NCBI GenBank assembly: GCA_035293985.1
Contig: DATGLS010000017.1
Coordinates: 62,001-126,000, forward strand
Direction of reading: 5' to 3'
Source of the DNA: JAVDCA01 sp035293985
GTDB taxonomy: Bacteria > Pseudomonadota > Alphaproteobacteria > Rhizobiales > Xanthobacteraceae
Length of the DNA stretch: 64,000 bases
Positions within the stretch are counted from its first letter, which is position 1. Each line of letters starts with the position of its first letter. Positions 1 through 7,978 of this stretch are shown one piece after another. The notes beneath the pieces were generated by a model. It was not told where the DNA came from, searched no databases, and worked only from the letters and a program-made list of their open reading frames with translations. The translations under genes were made by a program, and so were the position numbers.

Positions 1-833
1 AAGCCGGGCAGGCCGGATTCGGAGACGGTGGGGACGTCAGGCAGCAGCGGCGAGCGCTTGAGGCCGGTGACGGCGAGCGCGCGGATCAGCCCGCCCGCAA
101 TGGCGCCGCGCGCGACCGGGATCGGCGTGAACTGCACCAGGTTATGGCCGCCGATCAAGTCGGTCATGGCGGCGCCGGAGCTCTTGTACGGAATGTGCGT
201 GAACTTGACGCCGGCCTTTTGCGCAAAAAGCTCGGCGGCGAGGTGATTGACGGTGCCGACGCCGGGCGAGGCGAACTGGAAGGTGGGGCCGGTCTTGCGC
301 ATCAGCGCGATGAGATCGGTGACCGAATGCACCCGCAGCGAGGGATGCACCACCAGCACGGCCGGCGCCGATGCGACAAGGCCGATCGGGGCAAAGTCCT
401 TGCGCGGATCGTAGCCGACGTCGGGGAAGAGATTGGGGCCGCTGGCGAGGTTCGACGTATAGGCGAGCAGCAGCGTGTAGCCGTCCGGTGCGCTTTTGGC
501 GAACTGCCGTGTCGCGATGGTGCCGGCGGCGCCGCCAGCGCGATTTTCCACCACCACCGGCACGCCGAGCGACTGACTCAGCTTGTCGGCCACCGCCCGC
601 GCCATGATGTTGTTGGTCCCGCCCGGCGGGAACGGCACCACCAGGGTGACGGGGCGCGTGGGGTAGCCGTCGGCGTTGGCGGAAGCCGCTGGTGCGCACG
701 CGAGTGTGAGGAAGGCGACAGCGCAAGTCGCGAAGCGCGCTCTGCTCCCCTCCCCCCGCGCGCGCAGCGCGTGGCGGGGAGGGGCGGGGGGCGGGGGGCG
801 CCGCTTGCTCAGGAGCCTGCGGTGTCGAGCCAT
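1..833 (-). CDS. Bug (TctC-family) tripartite tricarboxylate transporter receptor, partial
   Basis: Periplasmic solute-binding protein of the Bug family, which captures carboxylates and similar small molecules, classically for a TctAB permease; no TctA or TctB gene is in the window. The 3' end lies beyond the window edge. The last readable residues, LLPDVPTVSESGLPGF, are the family's conserved stretch near the C-terminus. A hydrophobic signal segment (FATCAVAFLTLACAPAASA) lies about 35 codons in. The only in-frame starts are ATG at 833 or 842, because no ATG, GTG or TTG occurs between the palindromic repeat at 745-786 and the signal segment. The first ~33 residues are therefore translated from repeat DNA and are rich in Arg and Pro. 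Either the start is atypical or a repeat has been inserted into the 5' end. It is probably co-transcribed with the two genes upstream on the same strand. The family call is firm; the start is uncertain. Confidence 0.85.
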   Translation of the reverse strand, partial: MARHRRLLSKRRPPPPAPPRHALRARGEGSRARFATCAVAFLTLACAPAASANADGYPTRPVTLVVPFPPGGTNNIMARAVADKLSQSLGVPVVVENRAGGAAGTIATRQFAKSAPDGYTLLLAYTSNLASGPNLFPDVGYDPRKDFAPIGLVASAPAVLVVHPSLRVHSVTDLIALMRKTGPTFQFASPGVGTVNHLAAELFAQKAGVKFTHIPYKSSGAAMTDLIGGHNLVQFTPIPVARGAIAGGLIRALAVTGLKRSPLLPDVPTVSESGLPG

Positions 834-925
834 ACTGCACATTAGGAGCAAGTGTAGGCCCCCCACCCTCGCTGCGCGGCTTCGCCGCTTGCTCGACCCT
901 CCCCGCCAACGGCCGGGAGGGTAGC
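745..925. repeat. composite GC-rich palindromic repeats (two units)
   Basis: The first unit (745-786) is an inverted repeat with arms ccccctcccc and ggcggggagggg around a cgcgcgcagcgcg centre. The second unit (854-925) begins gtaggccccccacc and ends cgggagggtagcag. Relatives of unit one recur at 14361-14418, 14783-14836 and 28795-28847. Relatives of unit two recur at 28901-28977 and 54070-54141. Unit one overlaps the 5' end of the Bug receptor gene. Confidence 0.8.
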
Positions 926-948
926 AGCGGCGCCTGAGTGCCCCAGCC

Positions 949-1836
949 TCACCCCGCGAGCACGCGCGTCGTGTCGTCGAACAGCTCGTCGACCGAGAGC
1001 TTGCGGAAGATGAACTTCTGCACCAGCGACATCTCGATCGCGAGCTCGAGCGCCTTGCGCACGTTCTCGACCCCGAAGCGCAGCGGATCGAGCTTGCCAT
1101 CCTTCGACGAATCGACCGCGCGCCGGCTTTCCAGGACCGTGCGGAAGACCTCGCGGGCGACGTCGGGGCGCGACTGCACGATCGACTTGCGCATCACCAG
1201 CATGTGGTTGATCGGCACGCCGCCATGGGTCTCGGCCCATTTGCGGCTGACCTCCTCGTGATCGGCAACGACCGGCTTGAGGCGCGGGTCGGAGCGATCG
1301 GTGATGATCGCGGCATCGAGCTCGCCGTCGAGCAGCATCTGCATCAGCTGCTTGCCGGGCGCCGCGCGGGTGACGAAGGGCGGGTCCTTGTACTCGGCGA
1401 TGTGGCCGTCCTCGAACGTCACCCAGTTCACCTTCTCGACGTCCATGCCATAGAGCGTCGCCAGCATGCCGCGCACCCACATGCCGGTGGTCTGCGTATA
1501 GGCGCGCACGCCGACGCGCTTGCCGTGCAGCTCCGTCGGCTTGATGACGCCGCGCTCGGAATTGTACAGCAGGTTGTGGATCTGGCCGCGCCCGACGATG
1601 GTCGCCGGCAGCAGCACGTAGGGCTTGTCGTAGTACTTCGCCTGCAGGAACGTATTGATGGCGAGCTCGGCGCAATCGTACTTCGCCTCACGCACCAGCG
1701 GCTTGAACGCCGTGTTCGGCACCTTCACGTCGTCGAAATCGTACGCGACCACGTCGGACTTGATCGCGCCAGACCGCAGCGCATGCGTGTTCGGGTACTC
1801 GCCGATCATGGTGAAGAGCTTCATCTTGTCCGGCAT
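949..1836 (-). CDS. 4,5-dihydroxyphthalate decarboxylase-like / substrate-binding-fold protein
   Basis: 295 residues, resembling the family annotated as 4,5-dihydroxyphthalate decarboxylase (Pht5-like), which has the type-2 periplasmic-binding-protein fold. Supporting stretches are the GKRVGVRAYTQTTGMWVRG block near residues 103-121, FEDGHIAEYKDPP, and ELDAAIITDRSDPRLKP. There is no N-terminal signal peptide (the protein starts MPDKMKLFTMIGEYPNT), which fits a cytoplasmic enzyme better than a transport receptor. It lies 60 bp downstream of the lipocalin-like gene and ~115 bp upstream of the Bug receptor, all on the same strand. Decarboxylation of an aromatic acid is possible, but many family members are uncharacterised and the substrate is unknown. 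Confidence 0.75.
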   Translation of the reverse strand: MPDKMKLFTMIGEYPNTHALRSGAIKSDVVAYDFDDVKVPNTAFKPLVREAKYDCAELAINTFLQAKYYDKPYVLLPATIVGRGQIHNLLYNSERGVIKPTELHGKRVGVRAYTQTTGMWVRGMLATLYGMDVEKVNWVTFEDGHIAEYKDPPFVTRAAPGKQLMQMLLDGELDAAIITDRSDPRLKPVVADHEEVSRKWAETHGGVPINHMLVMRKSIVQSRPDVAREVFRTVLESRRAVDSSKDGKLDPLRFGVENVRKALELAIEMSLVQKFIFRKLSVDELFDDTTRVLAG

Positions 1837-1896
1837 CGTGCTTCCTCTCTGCCTACGTACCCCACATTACCGCATATCGTCATACGCCGCGAAGCC

Positions 1897-2298
1897 TCAG
1901 TCGACCTTCTCCCAGAAGAGCTCGCGATGCTGGGTCCGGCCTTGCCACGGCCGCGACGGCGGGATGAGCACCAGGCGCTCGCCCTCGAAGCGGACCTTGC
2001 GCACCTGGTCGGAGCCCATGCGCGCCGGATCGGAGCAGGCATCGACGCGGGTGACGAGCGTGGTGCCGTCGAACGTGTAGGCGCCGCAATAGGAGTTGTA
2101 TTCGCGCGCAGTCTCGCCCGCCGGCAGGTCGGCGCGCGAGTCGCACAGCACGCAGATCATGCGGCGCTCGGTGGAGAACACCACGACACCCATCGGGTGC
2201 GGGCCGTAGGGCTGCGGCATCGGCTCCCCCGCATCGTTGTGGGAGCGGGACGCGACGAGGCGCCAAGTGCCGACGATGCGGTTGTCGAAGGTGGGCAT
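1897..2298 (-). CDS. lipocalin-like domain protein
   Basis: 133 residues. It begins MPTFDNRIVGTWRLVAS, the GTWxLVS opening of the lipocalin-like (Lipocalin_5 type) family, followed by PYGPHPMGVVVFS, which matches the usual PxGxxPxGxLxY strand. Members are small beta-barrel proteins of mostly unknown ligand that often sit in catabolic operons. The ATG at 2298 was chosen because the lipocalin motif starts there; upstream in-frame sequence is repeat DNA and another gene's promoter. A second, divergent copy of the family is at 43220-43675. It is the first gene of the minus-strand group ending at the window edge. There is no signal peptide. Confidence 0.8.
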   Translation of the reverse strand: MPTFDNRIVGTWRLVASRSHNDAGEPMPQPYGPHPMGVVVFSTERRMICVLCDSRADLPAGETAREYNSYCGAYTFDGTTLVTRVDACSDPARMGSDQVRKVRFEGERLVLIPPSRPWQGRTQHRELFWEKVD

Positions 2299-2366
2299 GC
2301 GGGTTCTCCGGGTTCCGGCGAGGCTATGGAAGTGAATGGGCCGGCGCAACACGGGACATGCATCGG

Positions 2367-2500
2367 TCCCCTCCCTCCTTGCGGAGGGAGGAACGCGCGC
2401 GAAGCGCGCCAGGAGGCGGCAGGTCGCCGGCACAGGAGCAAGCGGCGCCCCCCTCCCCACTCTCCCCCGCAGGCGCCGGGGAGGGGGCGTGCGTTCGGAG
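2367..2500. repeat. composite palindromic repeats upstream of molybdoenzyme gene
   Basis: Unit 2367-2416 contains the arms ccctccctcc and ggagggagg followed by the gcgcgcgaagcgcgc palindrome. Unit 2448-2488 has the arms ccccctccccac and gccggggaggggg. A similar two-part arrangement is at 26231-26366. It fills most of the 265-bp divergent spacer between 2298 and 2564, leaving little room for promoters. Confidence 0.75.
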
Positions 2501-2563
2501 CAAGCAGCTTTGCTTGACTCCGTGCGCCGTGCATCGAAAGAACACCATGGGAGGAGCACTCGG

Positions 2564-4933
2564 ATGGGCGCAAGGCAGTTCGGCGCGCGTGTCAAGCGGT
2601 TGGAGGATCCGGCGCTGCTGACCGGGCGCGGCCGGTTCGTCGACGACGTGAAGCTCGCCGGCACGCTGGAGGCGTGCTTCGTGCGCAGCCCGCACGCGCA
2701 TGCGCGCATCCGCTCGATCGACGCCACGGCGGCTCGCGCGATGCCGGGCGTGCACGCGGTGCTTACCGCCGACGACCTGCCTGGGCTGATGGCGCGTGCC
2801 CCCATTCCGATGATCCTGCCGGTGCTCGGCATCAAGGCATTCCGCACCCAGCTCGCGCTGGCGCGCGACGAGGTCGCCTATGCGGGGCAGACGGTCGCGC
2901 TGGTCGTGGCCGACAGCCGCTATGCGGCCGAGGATGCGGCCGAGCGGGTCGCGGTCGACTACGAGGTGCTGCCGGCGATCAGCGACTGCCGCGACGCGCT
3001 CGCGCCGGGCGCGCCGCCGGTGCATTCCGACCTCGAGACCAACCTCGCGTCGCGCATTCCGATGGCCTATGGCGACGTCGCCGCGGCCTTTGCGCAGGCC
3101 GCGCACGTCATCGAGGAGGACTTCTGGGTCCACCGCGGCGGCGGCATGAGCCTCGAGGCGCGGGCGGTGCTGGCGAGCTACGAACCGGCGGGCGACATGC
3201 TCACGGTGTGGTCGTCGACGCAGACGCCGCATCTCGGCCGCCGCGTGCTCGCCGACCTGCTCGAGCGCAACCTCGAGACCATCCGCGTGATCGCGCCCGA
3301 CGTCGGCGGCGGGTTCGGGCCGAAGGCGCCGTTCTATGCGGAAGAGGCCGTGATCCCGGCGGCGGCGCTCAAGCTCGGGCGGCCGGTCAAATGGATCGAG
3401 GATCGCCGCGAGCATTTCATGTGCGCGACGCAGGAACGCGACCAGCACTGGAAGGTCGCGCTCGCGCTCGACGCCGCGGGAAACATCCTCGGCTTCCGCG
3501 GCAGCATGCTGCACGACACCGGCGCGTTCGTGCCGTGGGGCATCATCATGCCGTACATCGCGGCCGTGACCGTGCCGGGCCCGTACCGCGTGCCCAACTA
3601 TCGGCTCGACATGACGGTCGTGCTCACCAACAAGGTTGCGACCACGCCGGTGCGCGGTGCGGGCCGGCCGCAGGCAGTGTTCGTGATGGAGCGGCTGATC
3701 GACCGCGCCGCGCACGAACTCGGGCTCGACCGCGCCGAGCTGCGCCGGCGGAACCTGATCGCGCCGAGCGAGATGCCTTATGCGGTCGGCCTCACGTTCC
3801 GCGACGGCAAGCCGCTGGTCTATCACGGCGGCGATTTTCCGCGCGGACAGACCACGGCGCTCGCGATGTCCGACTATGATGGCTTCCGCGCCCGTCAGAG
3901 TGCGGCGCGGGCGCAGGGCCGCTATCTCGGCATCGGCATCGGCAACTATGTCGAAGGCACCGGGCTCGGGCCGTTCGAAGGCGTCACGGTGCGCGTGCTG
4001 ACCAACGGCAAGGTCGCGGTTGCGACCGGCGCCACCAATCAAGGACAAGGCCAGCGCACGGCGTTGTCGCAGATCGTGGCCGACGAAGTCGGCTGCCGGC
4101 TGGAGGACGTGGTGATGACCATGGCCGACACCGCCGCGATCTCGCAGGGCGTCGGGGCGTTCGCGAGCCGGCAGACCATCAATGCGGGCTCCTCGGCGCT
4201 GATCTCGGGCCGGAGCGTGAAGAAGCAGATCGTCGCGCTGGCCGCGCTCACGCTCGGCGTGCCCGAGGGAGAGATCGACGTCGAAGACGGCATGGCCATC
4301 GCGCGCGGCGGCAACAAGCCGACCCTCTCGTTCGCCGAGCTCGCGAAGCTCGCCCAGGGCGTGCCGGGCGTCTCGTTCGCGGCCGGGCAGACGCCCGGGC
4401 TCGAGCACACCGCGTATTTCACGCCGCCGCAGGCGTCCTACTGCAACGGCACCCATGTGGCCGAGGTCGAGGTGGATCCGATGACCGGCGGCGTGACCAT
4501 TCTGCGCTACACGGTCGGCCACGACAGCGGCAACATCGTCAACCCGATGATCGTCGACGGCCAGGTGCAGGGCGGCGTCGCGCACGGCGTCGGCAATGCG
4601 CTGTTCGAGCACATGCACTACGACGCGAGCGCGCAGCCGCAAAGCACCACGTTCATGGACTACCTGCTGCCGACCGCGGCCGAGGTGCCGGGCGCCGCGA
4701 TCGAGCACATCGAGACGCCGAACCCGCTCAACCCGCTCGGGGTGAAAGGCGCCGGCGAAGGCGGCACGATCCCGGCGCCGGCCGCGATCGTGGCGGCGGT
4801 CGAGGACGCGCTGTCGCCCTTCGCGGTGCGGTTTACCGAAGCGCCGCTTACCCCGGCTCGCATCGTCGAGGCCCTGCGCAAGGCCGGGGCCTATGATACC
4901 GTCATGCCGCAATTGAGGACCGCCACCGCATGA
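2564..4933 (+). CDS. xanthine dehydrogenase-family molybdopterin-binding subunit
   Basis: 789 residues, the normal size for the large molybdenum-cytosine-dinucleotide-binding subunit of the xanthine oxidase/CO dehydrogenase family. It opens with RLEDPALLTGRGRFVDDV, contains DVGGGFGPKAPFYAEE (MPT contact), and has VRGAGRPQAVFVMER where carbon-monoxide dehydrogenase form I would have AYxCSFR. GAGEGGTIPAPAAI near the C-terminus carries the expected catalytic Glu. It is therefore a generic aromatic or N-heterocycle hydroxylase-type subunit, not a true CoxL. No FAD-binding (CoxM) or 2Fe-2S (CoxS) partner is in the window, so electrons must leave by another route or to partners elsewhere. The start at 2564 is preceded by gggaggag; the stop overlaps the next gene as ATGA. 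Confidence 0.92.
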   Translation: MGARQFGARVKRLEDPALLTGRGRFVDDVKLAGTLEACFVRSPHAHARIRSIDATAARAMPGVHAVLTADDLPGLMARAPIPMILPVLGIKAFRTQLALARDEVAYAGQTVALVVADSRYAAEDAAERVAVDYEVLPAISDCRDALAPGAPPVHSDLETNLASRIPMAYGDVAAAFAQAAHVIEEDFWVHRGGGMSLEARAVLASYEPAGDMLTVWSSTQTPHLGRRVLADLLERNLETIRVIAPDVGGGFGPKAPFYAEEAVIPAAALKLGRPVKWIEDRREHFMCATQERDQHWKVALALDAAGNILGFRGSMLHDTGAFVPWGIIMPYIAAVTVPGPYRVPNYRLDMTVVLTNKVATTPVRGAGRPQAVFVMERLIDRAAHELGLDRAELRRRNLIAPSEMPYAVGLTFRDGKPLVYHGGDFPRGQTTALAMSDYDGFRARQSAARAQGRYLGIGIGNYVEGTGLGPFEGVTVRVLTNGKVAVATGATNQGQGQRTALSQIVADEVGCRLEDVVMTMADTAAISQGVGAFASRQTINAGSSALISGRSVKKQIVALAALTLGVPEGEIDVEDGMAIARGGNKPTLSFAELAKLAQGVPGVSFAAGQTPGLEHTAYFTPPQASYCNGTHVAEVEVDPMTGGVTILRYTVGHDSGNIVNPMIVDGQVQGGVAHGVGNALFEHMHYDASAQPQSTTFMDYLLPTAAEVPGAAIEHIETPNPLNPLGVKGAGEGGTIPAPAAIVAAVEDALSPFAVRFTEAPLTPARIVEALRKAGAYDTVMPQLRTATA

Positions 4934-5445
4934 GCAGCGCCGAATCCGGCCCCCTCCCCCAGTCATCGCCGTTCTGGACCTTCTCGCTCGGCTACTATCG
5001 CGGCGCCGGCGTGTCGGAGGCCTGCCTCGAGCTGCAGGACAACTGCGGCGTCGACGTCAATGTGGTGCTGTTTCTGCTCTGGATGGCGTCGTCGCAGCAG
5101 CGGCAGGTCGGCACCGATGAGGTCAGACGGCTCGCCGACAAGGTGCGGCCGTGGCAGGTCGACGTGATCGGGCCGATCCGCACCCTGCGACGGCGGCTCA
5201 AGAGCGACGCGCCGCTGCTCGACAAGGGATCGGCCGAGCTGTTTCGCACCAGGATCAAGGCGGTCGAGCTCGAATCCGAGCGGCTGCAGCAGGAAGCGAT
5301 GTACGCGCTGGCGAGCGGGATCGCGTCGGAGGCGGCACCGTCGACCACGGCCGCGGCGCGCGCCAGCATTACGGCCTACCAGCAGGCGCTCGGGCGCCCG
5401 CTCACGCCCACCGCCATCGACACGCTGATCGGCGCGCTCAAGTGA
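4930..5445 (+). CDS. TIGR02444 (DUF2390) family protein
   Basis: 171 residues. The start PFWTFSLGYYRGAGVSEACLxLQ and the DVNVVLFLLWMA segment at residues ~38-49 are the signature of the TIGR02444/DUF2390 family, a small alphaproteobacterial and gammaproteobacterial protein family of unknown function. The ATG overlaps the stop of the molybdoenzyme gene (ATGA, 4930-4933), which implies translational coupling. The coupling could mean a shared role or only a shared transcript. No signal peptide or membrane segment is evident. Confidence 0.8.
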   Translation: MSSAESGPLPQSSPFWTFSLGYYRGAGVSEACLELQDNCGVDVNVVLFLLWMASSQQRQVGTDEVRRLADKVRPWQVDVIGPIRTLRRRLKSDAPLLDKGSAELFRTRIKAVELESERLQQEAMYALASGIASEAAPSTTAAARASITAYQQALGRPLTPTAIDTLIGALK

Positions 5446-5462
5446 CCGCCGCCCCCATAAAG

Positions 5463-5513
5463 TTTGAGCATGATCTTTGCCGAAAACCGCTACACACTTT
5501 TCGGGATCATGCT
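5463..5513. repeat. gagcatgatc palindromic repeat (copy 1)
   Basis: Imperfect inverted repeat with arms gagcatgatctttgccgaaa and ttcgggatcatgct. This family is abundant in Bradyrhizobium-type genomes; a second copy is at 22891-22940. It fills the gap between the TIGR02444 gene and ubiX. Confidence 0.85.
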
Positions 5514-5526
5514 TTAGAGGATCGTA

Positions 5527-6120
5527 ATGACACCTAAGCACCACAAGCAGCGCCTCATCGTCGGCATCTCGGGCGCTTCCGGCGTGATCTACGGCGTGCG
5601 CATCCTCGAGTTGCTGCGCCACATGGACATCGAGACGCATCTGGTGATGAGCAAATCGGCCGAGATGACGCTCGCCTACGAGACCGATCTCAAGCCGAAA
5701 GATGTGAAAGCGCTCGCCTCGGTCACGCACTCCGTCGCCGACATCGGCGCCTCGATCTCGTCAGGCTCGTTCCCAACCATGGGCATGGTGATCGCGCCCT
5801 GCTCGATCAAGACGATGAGCGAGATCGCGACCGGTGTGACCAGCTCGCTGCTCAGCCGCGCCGCCGACGTGGTGCTGAAGGAGAAGCGCCGGCTGGTGCT
5901 GGCGCTGCGCGAGACTCCCCTGCATGGCGGCCACCTGCGCACGATGGCGACGCTCGCCGACATCGGCGCCGTGGTGGCGCCGATCGTGCCCGCCTTCTAC
6001 ACGCGGCCAAAGACGGTCGACGACATCGTCAACCACACGGTCGGCCGCCTGCTCGACCTGTTCGGGCTCGAGACCAAGACGGTGAAGCGCTGGCAGGGCG
6101 GCCCGGAAGAGGCGGAGTAG
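5527..6120 (+). CDS. ubiX: UbiX-family flavin prenyltransferase
   Basis: 197 residues. The family attaches dimethylallyl phosphate to FMN to make prenylated FMN, the cofactor of UbiD-type decarboxylases. The N-terminal IVGISGASGVIYGVRILE is the FMN-binding start. MGMVIAPCSIKTMSEIATG (residues ~87-105) and RRLVLALRETPLH contain the conserved flavin and phosphate contacts, and IVPAFYTRP is the C-terminal signature. No UbiD gene is in the window. The protein may serve a decarboxylase elsewhere (ubiquinone synthesis or aromatic acid catabolism). It lies 81 bp downstream of the TIGR02444 gene, separated by a palindromic repeat, and is probably on the same transcript. Confidence 0.93.
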   Translation: MTPKHHKQRLIVGISGASGVIYGVRILELLRHMDIETHLVMSKSAEMTLAYETDLKPKDVKALASVTHSVADIGASISSGSFPTMGMVIAPCSIKTMSEIATGVTSSLLSRAADVVLKEKRRLVLALRETPLHGGHLRTMATLADIGAVVAPIVPAFYTRPKTVDDIVNHTVGRLLDLFGLETKTVKRWQGGPEEAE

Positions 6121-6138
6121 CAGCGGATTGAATCACCA

Positions 6139-6230
6139 CGTCATGCCCGGGCTTGTCCCGGGCATCCACGTCTGTGCCGCGGGGAAGACGTGGAGGCCGG
6201 GACAAGCCTGGACAAGCCCGGCCATGACGC
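6139..6230. repeat. tcatgcccggg palindromic repeat (copy 1)
   Basis: Inverted repeat starting cgtcatgcccgggcttgtcc and ending caagcccggccatgacg, with ccacgtct / aagacgtgg inner arms. Other copies are at 12354-12439, 34068-34137 (degenerate), 38901-38986 and 57599-57684. Here it lies between convergent genes and could also act as a transcription barrier. Confidence 0.88.
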
Positions 6231-6237
6231 ATGTGGT

Positions 6238-7881
6238 TCAGGCATCCGCCAGATACGCGTGGATCGCGGCCACCACCGCGGCGCCCTCGCCGACGGCGGC
6301 GGCGACGCGCTTGGTCGAGCCGGAGCGCACGTCGCCGATCGCGAACACGCCGGGCTCGCTGGTCTCGAGCGGGCCGCGGCCGTCGACGCCGGTGGTGATG
6401 AAGCCCTTTTTGTCGAGCGCGATGCCGGAGCCGGCGAGCCAATCAGTGTTGGGATCGGCGCCGATGAAGTTGAACACGTGACGGATCGGCCGGCGCGTCT
6501 CGGCGCCGTTGTGGCGCCAGCGCACCGCCTCGAGCACGCCGTTATGGCCTTCGAGCGCGGTGATCTCCGCGCCGGTGAGCACCTCGACATTGCGCAACCC
6601 CTCGATCCGGTCGACGAGATAGCGCGACATTTTCGCGGCGAGGCTACCGCCGCGCACCAGCATCCACACCTTGCGGACCTGGCTCGCAAGATACACCACC
6701 GCCTGCCCGGCCGAATTGCCGGCGCCGACCAGCACGACCTCCTGGCCGGCGCACAGCTTCGCCTCGAGCGGCGAGGCCCAGAAATGCACGCTCGACATCT
6801 CGAACTCGGCGACGTTCGCGACATTGAGCCGCCGATAGCGCGCCCCGCTCGCGATCACCACGGCGCGCGCGCGGGCACGGTCGGCGCCGCCGAGCCGCAG
6901 CGCGAAGCTGCATTCCCCGGTCTTGCGGGCGATCTCGAGCGCCTCGCTCTCGGTCGGGATGACGATCTCGGCGCCGAATTTCTGCGCCTGATTGTACGCG
7001 CGCGCCATCAGCGCCATGCCGGAGATGCCGGTCGGGAAGCCGAGATAATTCTCGATGCGCGCCGAGGCGCCGGCCTGGCCGCCGAACGAGCGGCAGTCGG
7101 CGACGATCACCGACAGTCCTTCGGAGGCCGCGTAGACCGCGGTCGCGAGACCGGCCGGCCCGGCGCCGACGACGGCGACGTCGTAGACGCGATTCGGGTC
7201 GACCGGACGGACCATGCCGATGCAGCGCGCGAGCGAAACTTCGCTCGGATTGCGCAGCATCTGGCCGTTGGGACACAGCACGATCGGCAGCTCGCCGGGC
7301 TCGATGTGAAACCGCTCGATCAGTCCCCTGGCCTCGGTGTCCTTGTCCGGATCGAGCTGAAGGTGCGGATAACCGTTGCGGCGCAGGAAGACCGCGAGCC
7401 GCAGCACGTCGCCGTTGTCGGGAGGGCCGACGATCACCGGTCCGCCGGCCCCGGTCTCCAGCAGGGCGACTCGGCGCAGGATGAGCGCGCGCATGATGCG
7501 CTCGCCGAGGTCGGCCTCGGCGATCAGCAAGGCGCGCAGGCGGTCGGGTGGGATCACCACCACGCAGGCGGCCTTGCGCGCGAACGCGTCGGTCAAGGCG
7601 GGCCGGCCCGACAGGTTGGCGAGCTCGCCCATGAAGGCGCCCGGCAGATGCGTCACCATCGGCACCGCGCGGTCGCCCTCGTCGTGCCGCACGATCTCGA
7701 TCGCGCCCGCGAGCACGACGCAGACGCCGGGCGACAACTCGCCGGCGCGGACGATCATCTCGCCCTCGCCATAATGGCGCTGCTCGCCGAAGCGGCGCAT
7801 GCGATCGATGTCCGCCGGGTCGAGCCGCGGGAACATCTGGTCGCCGCGCGTGTCGATGATCGATCTCGTGGGAGCAGCCAT
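6238..7881 (-). CDS. cyclic-nucleotide-binding domain / thioredoxin-reductase-like flavoprotein
   Basis: 547 residues in three parts. Residues ~10-125 form a CRP-type cyclic-nucleotide-binding barrel (GEMIVRAGELSPGVCVVLAG). Residues ~140-215 look like a thioredoxin-fold segment without a redox motif. Residues ~230-547 are a thioredoxin-reductase-type FAD/NADPH module (VAVVGAGPAGLA, VVLVGAGNSAGQAV, VFAIGDVRSGSTKRVA). The CxxC pair that thioredoxin reductases carry just before the NADPH site is absent (VHFWASPLEAKLCAGQ has one Cys). It therefore cannot be a classical disulphide reductase; a regulatory or NAD(P)H-oxidase-like role is more likely. The start at 7881 (MAAPTRS) excludes ill-matching upstream sequence. 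It is divergent from the MFS gene, sharing a 97-bp spacer. Confidence 0.88.
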   Translation of the reverse strand: MAAPTRSIIDTRGDQMFPRLDPADIDRMRRFGEQRHYGEGEMIVRAGELSPGVCVVLAGAIEIVRHDEGDRAVPMVTHLPGAFMGELANLSGRPALTDAFARKAACVVVIPPDRLRALLIAEADLGERIMRALILRRVALLETGAGGPVIVGPPDNGDVLRLAVFLRRNGYPHLQLDPDKDTEARGLIERFHIEPGELPIVLCPNGQMLRNPSEVSLARCIGMVRPVDPNRVYDVAVVGAGPAGLATAVYAASEGLSVIVADCRSFGGQAGASARIENYLGFPTGISGMALMARAYNQAQKFGAEIVIPTESEALEIARKTGECSFALRLGGADRARARAVVIASGARYRRLNVANVAEFEMSSVHFWASPLEAKLCAGQEVVLVGAGNSAGQAVVYLASQVRKVWMLVRGGSLAAKMSRYLVDRIEGLRNVEVLTGAEITALEGHNGVLEAVRWRHNGAETRRPIRHVFNFIGADPNTDWLAGSGIALDKKGFITTGVDGRGPLETSEPGVFAIGDVRSGSTKRVAAAVGEGAAVVAAIHAYLADA

Positions 7882-7978
7882 ACGTTGATACCCCGTGCGA
7901 GCTTTCCGCGGAAGGCGTTGATGCAATGTGCATCACAGCAGAGCAGCGCAACCGCCGGAAAGCGACTATATCGTCAGC

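Noticed and set aside
2564..4933. Carbon-monoxide dehydrogenase large subunit (CoxL)
   Set aside because: The active-site loop is VRGAGRP rather than AYxCSFR, and no coxS or coxM genes are adjacent.
2324..4966. 880-codon open frame on the minus strand
   Set aside because: Lies exactly opposite the molybdoenzyme gene, Arg/His/Asp-rich without any family motif; a GC-driven shadow.
6238..7881. True thioredoxin reductase (TrxB)
   Set aside because: The redox CxxC before the NADPH-binding glycine motif is absent.
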